A stretch of DNA of 64,000 bases from Io17-Chloro-G2 sp034420695 (GTDB lineage: Bacteria > Chloroflexota > Dehalococcoidia > Lucifugimonadales > UBA3495): positions 1 to 64,000 of the forward strand of contig DAOULB010000052.1 in NCBI GenBank assembly GCA_034420695.1, written 5' to 3'. Below are positions 24,338 through 33,719 of the stretch, in pieces (positions within the stretch are counted from its first letter, which is position 1; every line of letters begins with the position of its first letter). Made by a program: the position numbers and the translations under genes. The notes beneath the pieces were generated by a model. The model had not been told where the DNA came from. It did not search any database and worked only from the letters and a program-made list of their open reading frames with translations.

Positions 24338-25180
24338 GTGAGCAGCGCAGACCGGTTGTTGGAGGGTGCCATGGACATCCATGTCCATTGTGCACCCGAC
24401 CCCAGGGTTGAACGTCGCGGTTCCGCCATAGAGTTCGCTCAGCAGGCCCGTGACATGGGTATGCTGGGCATGGTTCTCAAGAGCCACGAATATCCAACCC
24501 ACCCTGTAGCCTATACCGCCGGTCAGGCAGTTCCCGGGGTCACACTTTTGGGCGGAGTCCCCCTGGACTTGGAAGTTGGGGGGCTCAATCCAACTGCCGT
24601 CGAATGCGCCGCCAAGGTCGGCGGCCGGGTGGTGTGGATGCCCACCTTATCCGCCCGGGCCGATCGCCAACTGAAAGGACTGAATGGCGGCATCTACCTG
24701 CTGGACGACCAAGGCAAACTGGTGCCAGAGGTATACCCCATCCTGGAACTGGTTAAAGCCAACGACATGGTCCTGGCCACCGGCCACATATCCACCGAAG
24801 AAAGCATGACCCTCGTTTCCGAGGCTCGTAGCCTTGGAATCTCCCGGATAGTGGTCACCCACGGCACCACCATGACCTACATGACGGGAATGACTCTGGA
24901 AGACATGAAGACCCTGGCGGAAATGGGTGCCTACATCGAACACTGCGTCCACGTGATGATGCCCTTGACCCGGCGCATGGACCCCGCCGACATGGTTTCC
25001 GCCGTAATGTCCATCGGGCCCCAGAACTGCATTCTGTCCACCGGCTTCGGACAGGACTTTCACCCAAGCCCGGCCGAGGGGTTGCGCATGGGCGTCGCAA
25101 CCATGCTTCAGGCCGGGATGGAAGAGGTTGAAGTCGGCATGTTGGTCAAAGACAACCCCTGCCGCCTGCTGGGCCTCTAG
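24338..25180 (+). CDS. DUF6282-like metal-dependent hydrolase
   Basis: A 280-residue protein with a GTG start and GGAGGAG just upstream. The N terminus has the amidohydrolase-type metal motif MDIHVHCAPDPRVERRG. VTHGTTMTYM and STGFGQDFHPSPAEGLRMG give likely further ligands. The fold is a PHP/amidohydrolase-like barrel. It is the last gene of the amidase cluster, 16 bases after the second deacetylase-fold gene. It probably completes a route that opens or hydrolyses an amide or lactam; this is inferred from context. Confidence 0.7.
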   Translation: MSSADRLLEGAMDIHVHCAPDPRVERRGSAIEFAQQARDMGMLGMVLKSHEYPTHPVAYTAGQAVPGVTLLGGVPLDLEVGGLNPTAVECAAKVGGRVVWMPTLSARADRQLKGLNGGIYLLDDQGKLVPEVYPILELVKANDMVLATGHISTEESMTLVSEARSLGISRIVVTHGTTMTYMTGMTLEDMKTLAEMGAYIEHCVHVMMPLTRRMDPADMVSAVMSIGPQNCILSTGFGQDFHPSPAEGLRMGVATMLQAGMEEVEVGMLVKDNPCRLLGL

Positions 25181-25211
25181 GCCGTCACCTCAACAGTATT
25201 AGGAAAGGATT

Positions 25212-25285
25212 GAATAAGCACAGTTGAAGCCCCTTCTCCCTTGATGGGAGAAGGTTGGCACGAGGGTGAATAGCAACCGTTCGCC
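25212..25285 (+). repeat. dispersed intergenic repeat, copy 2 of 3
   Basis: It begins GAATAAG at 25212, followed by AAGCCCCTTCTCCC, TTGATGGGAGAAGGTTGGCA and CGAGGGTG. It lies between the DUF6282 gene and the convergent tilS. The core CCCTTCTCCCTTGATGGGAG forms a C/G-rich inverted repeat around TTGAT. Confidence 0.75.
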
Positions 25286-25313
25286 GCTGCTGAAGGACTT
25301 ACTCAAAGGTTCC

Positions 25314-26846
25314 TTAGCTCGCTGACCCTGCTATCTCCAAGGTCACCCACACCGCCCCTTCGGCGCTGCTTCCTGTCCCTGCTGCCGCCCATTCGGCAAC
25401 CCGGTGTCCCGCCACAGCCGCGATTCCCCTGGGGGTCGCTAGAATGGGCACCCGGTCCCGCCAAGCCCTGGGCGTGTGGCAATCTACAAAAAAGTCCTGC
25501 AGCTTCTTCCCCCCGGCCATCCCTTTCGGTTGCCACCGGTCACCCGGCCGGCGGTTCCGCAGGCTGAGGCCGTCCCTCACCGCTTGTGCTGCAAGCCCCG
25601 CCTGCCACTGCTGGCCCCGCCAAGGCAGTTCCTTCCAAAGAGAGTCCGTCCGGGCCTCAGTTGCAACCGGAGGCGCTGCGCTGCCCGGCCCGCCAAATCT
25701 CACCTTCACCAGCCATCCTGAAGCCTCTGTGACAGTCGTTTCCCCCGGCCGGGCCGGAACGCTGATGCTGTGCTCGGATTCCAAGGGGGGCATGGGACAG
25801 GGAAGGTCCTGTCCTTGATAGAAGACCAAATGACCGTAGGTTCTTTCAGCCTTGATTCCCTTGGGTAGTTCCACGGCGTTGCCCGATCTGCCTTCCAGCG
25901 CCAAGGCCGCCAGCCGCCTCAGATGGTCCTCCTGCAACCCCCGGGTGTCCCCCTTGACCTCTTCGTACGCTCTCCGCAAGACCAGCCTCTGCAGCGCCGG
26001 GTGAATTCCCGTCAATACCTTCAGGTCCAAGTAGGCCGCCCCGTCCAGTTCCAAGGCTATGTCCGCCCACGCACGTTGTGCTTCGCCCTCCAGGAAGTCC
26101 AAGGCCAAGGCTGCCGTCCCCGCCAACCGAACCAAGGAACTGCGGACTTTGGAGTTGTATCCGGCTTCCAACAACGGCAGCAACTCCCGCCGCACCCTCA
26201 CCCTGGTGAACCGCATCAGAAGGTTGCCGCTGTCCTCCCGGTAGGTCACGCCCAGTTCCCGGCAATAGGCGGACGTATCCGCCTTCCCCACACCCAGTAA
26301 CGGCCTGAACAGGACCACCCCTTCCCCCTCCGAGGGCCAAGGCCAAGGGGATGTCTCCGCCATTCCGGCGATTCCGTGTAGTCCCGCTCCCCGCAACAGG
26401 TGCAGCAGCACCGTTTCGGCTTGGTCGTCCGATGTGTGCCCCACCGCCACCGCTGCCGCTCCCAGCGCCCTGGCCGTCCGGGCCAGGAACAGGTAGCGCA
26501 TCTCCCTGGCCAGCTCTTCGAAAGACGAGCCGCTTCGTCCCGGGTAGTCCCTCCTGAATTCCTCCGGGTCCCACCTTTCGATGACTGCGTTGATGCCAAG
26601 CTCCCTGGAAATCGCCGCCACGTGCTCGGCGTCCTCGTCGGCCTCCACGCCCCGGAAGTCGTGGTTGAGGTGGGCAACGTGGAGGTTGAAGGAATGGCGG
26701 TCCCGCAGGCGGTTCAGGCTGTGGAGTAAAGCGGAAGAGTCCGGCCCCCCCGAGACCCCTGCAACCACCACGGCGCCCCTGTCCCAAAGGCCGGCCCGGC
26801 GGAGGGCGCCGGCCACCTTCTCTTCCAGCGCGGCGGCTACCGGCAT
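25314..26846 (-). CDS. tilS: tRNA(Ile)-lysidine synthetase
   Basis: Modifies C34 of tRNA-Ile(CAU) to lysidine, so that it reads AUA. The P-loop variant VSGGPDSSALLHSL is near residue 31. HLNHDFRGVEADEDAEHV and GHTSDDQAETVLLHLLRGAG are the hallmark TilS motifs. The C-terminal substrate domain has LRNRRPGDRWQPKGMAGGKKLQDFF. I start it at ATG 26846 (510 residues). A longer reading to 26930 would overlap the phosphatase gene by 74 bases and lacks conservation. Only ten bases separate it from that gene. Confidence 0.93.
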   Translation of the reverse strand: MPVAAALEEKVAGALRRAGLWDRGAVVVAGVSGGPDSSALLHSLNRLRDRHSFNLHVAHLNHDFRGVEADEDAEHVAAISRELGINAVIERWDPEEFRRDYPGRSGSSFEELAREMRYLFLARTARALGAAAVAVGHTSDDQAETVLLHLLRGAGLHGIAGMAETSPWPWPSEGEGVVLFRPLLGVGKADTSAYCRELGVTYREDSGNLLMRFTRVRVRRELLPLLEAGYNSKVRSSLVRLAGTAALALDFLEGEAQRAWADIALELDGAAYLDLKVLTGIHPALQRLVLRRAYEEVKGDTRGLQEDHLRRLAALALEGRSGNAVELPKGIKAERTYGHLVFYQGQDLPCPMPPLESEHSISVPARPGETTVTEASGWLVKVRFGGPGSAAPPVATEARTDSLWKELPWRGQQWQAGLAAQAVRDGLSLRNRRPGDRWQPKGMAGGKKLQDFFVDCHTPRAWRDRVPILATPRGIAAVAGHRVAEWAAAGTGSSAEGAVWVTLEIAGSAS

Positions 26847-26856
26847 TCTGGCTGCG

Positions 26857-27474
26857 TCACCTGTACCGCGGCGACAGATGGCTCGTGCAGTTGTAGCTGA
26901 CCAGTCTTCGCCCCCAACGGGTGGAGTCAACCCTGCAAATGGAGCTCAGGTGGAGGCTCATACAGTGAAAGTTCTCCAAGGGGATTCCCAATAACCGGCA
27001 GATTATCGTCCTGATGGCGAAGTTATGGGAAACCAGCACTACCGTGTCTTCATCACGGTGGGCCCCTTCAAGCTCCGTGAAAGCGTCCCAAGCCCTCCCC
27101 TGAAGCTGGACCAAGGACTCCCCGTTGGGCATCACCGCCTCTGCCGGGTTATCCCGCCAAGTGTCATAGACTTGGGGCCAACCGGCCCTCATTTCCTCGC
27201 CGGTTACTCCTTCCAGTTCCCCTAAGTCCAGTTCCTTCAGGCCGTCCACCTCCACCACCGGCAGCCCCGCCGGCTGGGCAATCTCCCTGGCAACCTGCAT
27301 CGTGCGTATCAGGGGACTGGAATACACCGCCGAGCACGCCTCCCTGGCCAGCGCCCGCGCCGTCTGTCTGGCCTGGGCAAGTCCCTTCCGGTTCAATGCG
27401 ATGTCGTACTGGCCCTGGAAACGGTTGGACTTGTTCCACTGGGTCTCGCCGTGCCGGACCAGCAGCAGCTTCAC
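26857..27474 (-). CDS. histidine phosphatase family protein
   Basis: A 205-residue phosphatase with the catalytic LVRHGETQWNKSNRFQGQYD motif at the N terminus, and the second catalytic His in VVLSHNFAIRTII-like context (VLVSHNF, about residues 150-156). Members include phosphoglycerate mutases and alpha-ribazole phosphatases (CobC), so the substrate is not fixed. Its ATG overlaps the stop of the upstream CorC/HlyC-type gene by four bases, which marks a translationally coupled operon with tilS. Confidence 0.88.
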   Translation of the reverse strand: MKLLLVRHGETQWNKSNRFQGQYDIALNRKGLAQARQTARALAREACSAVYSSPLIRTMQVAREIAQPAGLPVVEVDGLKELDLGELEGVTGEEMRAGWPQVYDTWRDNPAEAVMPNGESLVQLQGRAWDAFTELEGAHRDEDTVVLVSHNFAIRTIICRLLGIPLENFHCMSLHLSSICRVDSTRWGRRLVSYNCTSHLSPRYR

Positions 27475-28757
27475 CGGCCTCGCTCCTGCTGCTCGGCGGT
27501 CAATCGCCGCAGTTCTACTTCTTCTATCTTGACCCCGGCCATCGTCTTGACGGTGAACTTCAGGTTCCCATACTCCACCGAGTCTCCTTCCTCTGGAATG
27601 CGGCCCAAGGAGTCCAGCAGGAACCCCGCCACCGTCTGGTAGTCCCCTTCCGGTATTTCCAGTTTCAGCTCCTCGTTGATCTCGGCAACACCCGCGCCTG
27701 CGTCCAGCCGGAATGTGTGTTCGTCCACCGAGGTCACGAAGTCGTCGAATTCCCGTTCTTCCTCACGCACTTGCCCCACGATGACTGCCAGGAGTTGCTT
27801 GAGGCTGGCTAAGCCGGCGATGCCGCCGAACTCGTCCACCGTTAGAACAATCCCGTACCCGCCTTCCCGCGCTTCGTTAAATGTGCTGCTTATCGTCTTG
27901 GTTTCCGGAACGAAATAGGCCGGACGCAGGAAGTTGGTGACACTGCTGCCGCCTCCCTTCAATTCACCCTTTCCCAAGGCCAGCATAACGTCCTTTACGA
28001 ACAGCACGCCGACCACGTTCTCCATTGTGTCTTCGTAAACCGGAAAGCGGCTGTGGCTGCTTTCCGAATACACCTCTAGGAACTTGTCCAAGGTGGTGCC
28101 CTGCTCTATCCAGACTATCTCCGGGCGCGGTGTCATTATCTCGCGCACCTGCCGGTCCCCAAAGTGGAATACCTTTTCCAGCAGGGCCGCCTCTTCCGCC
28201 TCCACCGCGCCGGTTTGGGCGCTGGCCGATATCAGGGTGCGGATTTCCTGTTCTCCTATTTCCGGGGCCACGTTCTTGCTGCCCGCAATCCAGTTGCCAA
28301 TGGTGCTCACGACTTGCAGAACTCTTACCGCCGGCGCCAGGACCAGTCCTATCCACGACAGGGGACGGGATAGTGTGAAGGCCACCGCTTCCGACCGGTG
28401 CCAAGCAATGGTCTTTGGCAGGGTTTCCCCGAAGATTAGCAGGAAAAGGGTCACTCCCAGCGTCGAAACCACCACCGCCAAATCCCCGTCCCCAATGAAC
28501 CTGATGGCCAGCACCGTGGCCAAGGCCGCCGCTGCGGTGTTGACCAAGTTATTGCCCAGCAGGACCGTGGCCAGCAGCTTGTTCGGCCGTTCTAACATCC
28601 GTTCCACCCGGCTGGCGCCCCGCCGCCCTATGCTCACCAAGTGCATCAGCCTCGCCCGCGGAAAGGCTACGAAGGCCGTTTCCGAGGCCGAAAAAAAGCC
28701 CGAAAGGGCCAAACACAGAACCAATAGGGCTAAGCGCCATAAGTCGCCATTGTCCAT
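27471..28757 (-). CDS. hemolysin/CorC-type membrane protein (DUF21-CBS-CorC_HlyC)
   Basis: A 428-residue membrane protein. Residues 1-190 form the DUF21/CNNM membrane domain with three or four helices (for example LALLVLCLALSGFFSASETA). Two CBS repeats follow: REIMTPRPEIVWIEQ and GIVLTVDEFGGIAG. The CorC_HlyC domain at the end contains VAGFLLDSLGRIPEEGD. Family members are linked to Mg or Co efflux and to salt stress; true haemolysin activity is not implied. The first gene of a three-gene minus-strand operon, it has its own promoter 68-96 bases upstream. Confidence 0.9.
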   Translation of the reverse strand: MDNGDLWRLALLVLCLALSGFFSASETAFVAFPRARLMHLVSIGRRGASRVERMLERPNKLLATVLLGNNLVNTAAAALATVLAIRFIGDGDLAVVVSTLGVTLFLLIFGETLPKTIAWHRSEAVAFTLSRPLSWIGLVLAPAVRVLQVVSTIGNWIAGSKNVAPEIGEQEIRTLISASAQTGAVEAEEAALLEKVFHFGDRQVREIMTPRPEIVWIEQGTTLDKFLEVYSESSHSRFPVYEDTMENVVGVLFVKDVMLALGKGELKGGGSSVTNFLRPAYFVPETKTISSTFNEAREGGYGIVLTVDEFGGIAGLASLKQLLAVIVGQVREEEREFDDFVTSVDEHTFRLDAGAGVAEINEELKLEIPEGDYQTVAGFLLDSLGRIPEEGDSVEYGNLKFTVKTMAGVKIEEVELRRLTAEQQERGR

Positions 28758-29227
28758 GGGCTGGAACTACCTCCAAAAGGCATACGTGATAGTTAAAATT
28801 CTGTTAGCTAATCTAAGATAACCGATAATAGCATCGGCCCAATTTAGTGTAAAGAACGATTGCTTGCCCTGGGATTACATTCACCCAAACCGGTCACATC
28901 TTTAGACTGTCCAAGAACTCCGGACCGTCCAGGCACTCCAGACCATCTGTAAATTCCCATGCCGGCTCGGCTGAAGTGGAGCCGGTCCTTTGGACCGAAT
29001 CAAGGGCGAGTTCAGTGAGGTTCCCGGCGCCCCTGCCAGTGGTTCTGCTCCATTATCGGCCGAACACCTTCTGCCGGTTGACCTGTCCTCGGTGGTTGCA
29101 TCTCTTCTCTTGTTGGTCCGCCCATACGGGGCGCCTAGGCTGTCCAACTGGAGCCTAAGCAGGTGGGTCTGTCAGGGAAAGAAGTGCAGCGACTCTTCGT
29201 ACATCGGTGGGGCGATCTGCCCTGCCG
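28758..29227 (+). other. intergenic region between divergent operons
   Basis: About 470 bases. It holds the minus-strand promoter at 28825-28853. The reading frame at 28902-29147 on the minus strand has no ribosome site or conserved content, so I leave it out. Short direct repeats of the type CTCCGGACCGTCCAGG and CACTCCAGACC occur at 28918-28945. No RNA gene was recognised. Confidence 0.5.
28825..28853 (-). promoter_or_regulatory. promoter of the CorC-phosphatase-tilS operon
   Basis: On the minus strand TTTACA (28853-28848) and TATTAT (28830-28825) are separated by 17 bases. They lie 68 bases upstream of the first gene of the operon. Confidence 0.6.
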
Positions 29228-29257
29228 TTGAAGACTTGCTCTCCCCCGGGATATATT
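29228..29257 (+). promoter_or_regulatory. possible promoter for the FAD oxidoreductase
   Basis: TTGAAG at 29228-29233 and TATATT at 29252-29257 are separated by 18 bases and lie 26 bases before the GTG start. The ribosome site GAGGAGGA at 29271-29278 follows. Confidence 0.4.
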
Positions 29258-29282
29258 GGCTGGAACGATAGAGGAGGATGAC

Positions 29283-30482
29283 GTGTCGGACTCGGAAGTC
29301 CTTGTCATAGGCGGCGGCATCGCCGGTGCCTCTGCGGCCTGTCACCTCGCAGAGTATGGTCGGCGCGTCACGTTGCTGGAACGAGGCGAGATTGCTTCCG
29401 AGGCGTCCGGCGTCAATGCCGGGGGTATAGGTGCCCTGGGTTGGGGCCACGTCCCAAACTTGGAGGCCTGTCTGACCATGGGTAGCCTCCAGATATTCAA
29501 AGACCTGCAACTTGAACACGGCTATGACATTGAGTTTCGCTCTTCAGGCGCCATCCAGGCAATTCAGACAAGCCAACAGTATGACTACTCCCGTGACCGC
29601 GTGCTTTCCCTAAAGTCACTGGGCCATGCCGTCGACCTCCTCACGGTGAATGAAGCCCGTAGCATAGAACCGGAACTTAGCCCTGAGTTGTTGGGAGGCG
29701 TGCACTTCCCCCTCCGTGCCCAAGCCGACCCCGTGAAGGCCACCCGCGCCCTCGCTTCCAGGGCCGGAAATCTGGGCGCCCAAGTGCTAACCGGCAAGGA
29801 CGTAGGTGGAATTACCCGCCGCTCCGATGGAACATTCCGCGTATCATGCTCCAAAGAAGAGCACACCGCAAAGCAGCTGGTCCTTGCGGCTGGCGCTTGG
29901 TGCAGCCCACTGGGGGATATGCTGGGACTGCACATACCAATAGTTCCGGTCCGCGGCCAGATGTGGGCTACGGAGCCTGTCCCACCCAGTGTCTTTCATT
30001 CCCTGTCCGCGGCTGAATCTCCCTTGCATTGGAATGCCCGCCCCGGCAGTAGTTCAAGCACACCCCCTGAACTGACCCATTTGAGCAACCGCAGGATCAC
30101 AAGACACCTTTACGGCAGGCAGAATAGAGCAGGCGAGATAGTATTTGGTGGGGACCGTCAGATGCTGGGGTATGACAAGACCGTCGAAGCTGCCGGCATA
30201 GAAGTGAATTTTGGCCACGCTACCGAGATTCTTCCAATGCTGGGTGGTCTTCCCATCGCCCGCACTTGGGCCGGTCTTATGCCCTTTTCCCTGGACGGCC
30301 GGCCAATCATTGGGAAAATCCCACAACTGGACAGCCTCTACATCGTCAGCGGCCTGGCTTCGTCCGGATTCGGAAGGGGGCCAATGGCAGGAAAGTTGAT
30401 AGCCGATTATATCCACACCGGCCACAGGCCTCAGGTGTTGGCGGAAGCTGACCCGTCCCGGTGTGTTTCCTTATCTGAATAG
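29283..30482 (+). CDS. FAD-dependent oxidoreductase (DAO/glycine-oxidase type)
   Basis: A 399-residue D-amino-acid-oxidase-fold flavoprotein. The dinucleotide-binding motif VIGGGIAGASAACHLAEYG starts at residue 7, then comes TLLERGEIASEASGVNAGG. The C-terminal FAD segment is YIVSGLASSGFGRGPMAGKL. It probably oxidises an amine or amino acid with O2 or passes electrons to a carrier; the substrate is unknown. The GTG start has a near-consensus GAGGAGGA site. It is followed 41 bases later by a serine hydrolase gene. Confidence 0.85.
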   Translation: MSDSEVLVIGGGIAGASAACHLAEYGRRVTLLERGEIASEASGVNAGGIGALGWGHVPNLEACLTMGSLQIFKDLQLEHGYDIEFRSSGAIQAIQTSQQYDYSRDRVLSLKSLGHAVDLLTVNEARSIEPELSPELLGGVHFPLRAQADPVKATRALASRAGNLGAQVLTGKDVGGITRRSDGTFRVSCSKEEHTAKQLVLAAGAWCSPLGDMLGLHIPIVPVRGQMWATEPVPPSVFHSLSAAESPLHWNARPGSSSSTPPELTHLSNRRITRHLYGRQNRAGEIVFGGDRQMLGYDKTVEAAGIEVNFGHATEILPMLGGLPIARTWAGLMPFSLDGRPIIGKIPQLDSLYIVSGLASSGFGRGPMAGKLIADYIHTGHRPQVLAEADPSRCVSLSE

Positions 30483-30523
30483 CCTCATCCCACCGCCGTG
30501 CAGTCTCGACCAAGAGGTGGACC

Positions 30524-32149
30524 GTGACGAGCCTTGAAAAAGCATTGGAGGCAATTGAACTCTACGCTGAACACCGGATGCAGGAAGCCAATATGCCGGG
30601 CCTGGCACTGGCAATCACCGACCGGCGGACGCTGCTCAAGGTGGTCACTTTGGGGTATTCCGACCTGTCTGCCCGCAAGCCAATGCAGACCGGCGCCATG
30701 TTCGAGATTGGGTCCATCGGCAAGTCCTTCACCAATGTGGCCTTGTTGCAGCTTCGCGATGAAGGCCGTCTGGACCTCCACGCTCCAGTGTCACGCTACC
30801 TGCCCTGGTTCGAGGTGCAGTCCGACCACGAGCCCGTCACAACTCATCACCTGATGACCCACACCGCCGGGTTGCCAACAGGCACCGACATAGGGCCCCA
30901 CGGCCTGTATGAAGCATGGGCCCTCCGGCACAGCCGGACAGGAGCGCCTCCGGGGGAGTACTTTCGATACTCAAACGTCGGATACAAGACCCTGGGCTTC
31001 TTACTGGAGGAACTGGACGGCCGCACCTATAGCGAGTCCATACAGGCGAGGGTGCTCGACCCGCTGGAGATGAGCAACTCCCATCCGGTCCTCGGATACG
31101 AGACCAGGAAGAGGGCGGCGGTCGGTTACCGGAGTTTTTACGACGACCGTCCGGAGCACCCGGACCATGGGCTGGTGCCTGCGCTGTGGACCGAATACGG
31201 CGTGGGCGACGGCTGCCAAGCGTCTACCCCCGAAGACATGGCCATTTACCTGAGAATGTTAATGAACCACGGGGCGGGTGAAAGAGGCCGGCTCATGTCC
31301 GAGGACAGCTTCCGCCTGATGACCCGTGGAGAAATAGCCACCCCCCAGTGGGGAGGTGCCCGCTATGGCTGCGGGCTCATCCTGGCCGAGGTCGACGGTC
31401 ACGCCTACCTCGGGCACAGTGGCAGTTCCACCGGATTCGTGTCGGCCATGATAGCCGACATGGATGACGGCGTTGGGGCAGTGGTCCTGATCAACGGCTA
31501 CGTGCAGAACTACAGGGCCGTTGACATGGGGATGCACATCCTCAGACTGCTCAGGGCTGGACTGCGGCAACAGGAGATGCCGGAGCCCCCCGGGCTTACC
31601 GACCCATACGCCGTGAGCAACGCTTCAGACTACGCCGGCAACTATGGGGCAGGCGGAAAGCACCTGGCCGTCACCGCCCGGGGGGAACGGCTGTCCCTTC
31701 ACTGGCAGGGCTTGGACTTGGGCCTGCAGCGTCGGGGCAAGGACAGCTTTTACCTGCCCCATCCAAGCCTGGAGCACTACCTCCTCGAATTCGGGCGGGA
31801 CGGGGACCGGGTGGTGGAAGTAGCCCACGGCCCCGATTGGTATGTCGCGGATGGCTACTCTGGTCCTACTAGCTTCGACTACCCCTCAGAGTGGGAGAGC
31901 TTCCCCGGACACTATCGGGCCTACAACTTCGGACTGACCAACTTCCGCATCGTGCTGCGGAAAGGTTCCTTGCTGCTGGTCTACCCCACGGGCAGCCACG
32001 AGATTTTGGTTCCTCTGGACGGTGGTCAGTTTCGCATAGGAGATGACCCCCGTTCCCCGGAGACCATTAGCTTCGACTCCGTGGCGTCTGGCGGGGCACT
32101 GCGCGCCATATACTCAGGATGTCCCTACTATCGCACCTACACTCCCTGA
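30524..32149 (+). CDS. serine hydrolase of the beta-lactamase/class C family
   Basis: A 541-residue protein. The catalytic SxxK tetrad is in EIGSIGKSFTN (about residues 63-73), the YxN equivalent is YSNVGY, and the third element is HSGSSTGF. The last 180 residues form a lipocalin-like extension, as in Pab87-type peptidases and esterases. No signal peptide is evident, so it may be cytoplasmic. It may act on D-amino-acid peptides or small esters. The oxidoreductase upstream would be consistent with D-amino-acid use, but this is inference. Start GTG 30524. Confidence 0.85.
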   Translation: MTSLEKALEAIELYAEHRMQEANMPGLALAITDRRTLLKVVTLGYSDLSARKPMQTGAMFEIGSIGKSFTNVALLQLRDEGRLDLHAPVSRYLPWFEVQSDHEPVTTHHLMTHTAGLPTGTDIGPHGLYEAWALRHSRTGAPPGEYFRYSNVGYKTLGFLLEELDGRTYSESIQARVLDPLEMSNSHPVLGYETRKRAAVGYRSFYDDRPEHPDHGLVPALWTEYGVGDGCQASTPEDMAIYLRMLMNHGAGERGRLMSEDSFRLMTRGEIATPQWGGARYGCGLILAEVDGHAYLGHSGSSTGFVSAMIADMDDGVGAVVLINGYVQNYRAVDMGMHILRLLRAGLRQQEMPEPPGLTDPYAVSNASDYAGNYGAGGKHLAVTARGERLSLHWQGLDLGLQRRGKDSFYLPHPSLEHYLLEFGRDGDRVVEVAHGPDWYVADGYSGPTSFDYPSEWESFPGHYRAYNFGLTNFRIVLRKGSLLLVYPTGSHEILVPLDGGQFRIGDDPRSPETISFDSVASGGALRAIYSGCPYYRTYTP

Positions 32150-32421
32150 ACCGAAAACAACTCCAAGGAAGGGTACGTTCTTCTACCAAGAAGGGAGGAT
32201 CTCCTTGCCTTCCCCCTCGGGAAAAGGGTGGATTGAGAAAAACAGAAGCGGTTGGCAAATGTAGCGGCCGCCACAATTCATACGCCTAAAATCGGTCTTG
32301 TCGGTGGAGGGCTGGGACGGCCCCTTCGTCAATGCCAGCCAAGCTCCTCAAAGGGGATTGGGGTAACCGGTTTTGAATCTGGCAATGGAGAGTTGGGGAC
32401 CTTGGCCAAATTACCGTAAAG
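32150..32421 (+). other. intergenic region before the tsaD promoter
   Basis: About 270 bases without a credible gene. A degenerate C-rich/G-rich segment at 32205-32235 (CCCCCTCGGGAAAAGGGTGG) resembles the core of the dispersed repeat seen at 23240, 25212 and 33720, in shortened form. No terminator with a T-run was found after the serine hydrolase. Confidence 0.4.
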
Positions 32422-32450
32422 TTGACGGCCTCCCAGCGGCTTCCTATCAT
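32422..32450 (+). promoter_or_regulatory. promoter of tsaD
   Basis: TTGACG at 32422-32427 and TATCAT at 32445-32450 are spaced by 17 bases. They lie 96 bases before the tsaD ATG. Confidence 0.55.
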
Positions 32451-32545
32451 GATACCGCCCCCGGCCGCCCGGGCAGGCCTTTACCTCCTTGGCCAGCCGG
32501 GAAGCCTTCTTGCCTAAGCTCTATCCTTAAGGGTAAATAACTGGT

Positions 32546-33628
32546 ATGGGTTTAAAAGTCCTGGGTATTGAGACCTCCTGCGATGAGACCGCCGTTGCCG
32601 TGGTGGAGGACGGGCGGACCCTCAGGTCCAACATCATCACCTCCCAGACCAACCTCCACGCCAAGTATGGCGGAATCGTCCCCGAAGTCGCCTCCCGCCA
32701 GCACTTGAGGGACATCCTGCCCGCGCTGGAAAAGTCCCTGGAAGATTCGGGCTTGACCCTCGACCAGATAGACGTAGTCGCCGCCACCTACGGTCCGGGC
32801 TTGGCCGGGTCCCTGATAACCGGCCTGAACACCGCCAAGGCCCTGTCCTTCTCCCTGGGTGTCCCCTTCATCGGGGTGAACCACTTGGAGGGGCACATCT
32901 ACGCTTCCTGGCTCACCAGCCACCGTCCCGATGAGGAGCCGGGCTTTCCCCTCGCCTGCCTGGTGGCTTCGGGAGGGCACACCGACCTCATCCTGATGGA
33001 AGGCCACGGCAAATACAAGCTGGTGGGGCGCACCCGGGACGACGCCGCCGGAGAGGCCTTCGACAAGGCCGCAAGGGTTCTGGGGCTGGGATTCCCCGGC
33101 GGCCCAGAAATCCAAAGGGTGTCCCAGGATGCCACAGGCGCCGAGACCCTCCCCCGTGCCTGGATGAGAGACTCCTTGGACTTCAGCTTCAGCGGCGTCA
33201 AGACCGCCCTCCTGCACCGTGCCCAAGCCCACGGCCTCTACCCCGCCGCACGCCCCGGCACACCGTCCGCCGAAGACTCCGATAGCCCCATGGACTCGAT
33301 GGCGCCCAGCCCGGAAGAACAGCAACGGCTGGTCCGGGAGTTGGCTGCCGCCTTTCAGGAATCAGTAGTAGACGTCTTGACCGTAAAGGTTGCCCGGATG
33401 GCCAAGTCCTACAAGTGCAAGGCCGTCATTCTGGGCGGAGGCGTCACCGCCAACGCCCGTCTCAGGGAAGAAGCAGTCAAAACGTCTCCCCTGCCCGTCA
33501 TAATTCCACCGCCGGTGCTCTGCACCGACAATGGAGCCATGATTGCCTCTTGCGCTTACTATCAGCACCTGCGGGGCGACCAGTTCGGGCTGGACCTGGA
33601 TGTGGACCCCTCCCTCCCTCTGGGCTGA
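32546..33628 (+). CDS. tsaD: tRNA N6-adenosine threonylcarbamoyltransferase
   Basis: The catalytic subunit of the t6A37 modification complex that acts on ANN-decoding tRNAs. The 360-residue product begins LGIETSCDETAVAVVEDG. The metal ligands are in NHLEGHIYASW, and VASGGHTDLI and FSGVKTALL follow. The C terminus has GGGVTANARLREE and CTDNGAMIA. Residues about 232-258 form a Pro/Ser-rich insert not seen in short TsaD proteins. The tRNA modifier mtaB at 53752 adds the methylthio group to the same base, so the pathway to ms2t6A is encoded in this window. Confidence 0.95.
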   Translation: MGLKVLGIETSCDETAVAVVEDGRTLRSNIITSQTNLHAKYGGIVPEVASRQHLRDILPALEKSLEDSGLTLDQIDVVAATYGPGLAGSLITGLNTAKALSFSLGVPFIGVNHLEGHIYASWLTSHRPDEEPGFPLACLVASGGHTDLILMEGHGKYKLVGRTRDDAAGEAFDKAARVLGLGFPGGPEIQRVSQDATGAETLPRAWMRDSLDFSFSGVKTALLHRAQAHGLYPAARPGTPSAEDSDSPMDSMAPSPEEQQRLVRELAAAFQESVVDVLTVKVARMAKSYKCKAVILGGGVTANARLREEAVKTSPLPVIIPPPVLCTDNGAMIASCAYYQHLRGDQFGLDLDVDPSLPLG

Positions 33629-33719
33629 CCATCCTCCGCGGGATACCCGCCTGCCAACTGCGGCTCTTTCTTCGTTACCGGTAATCCGGCTAAGCTCAAT
33701 GCCGGCGTAAGAATTGTGC

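Noticed and set aside
28902..29147. 81-codon minus-strand frame between divergent operons
   Set aside because: Composition does not look coding, no ribosome site, no similarity that I can see.
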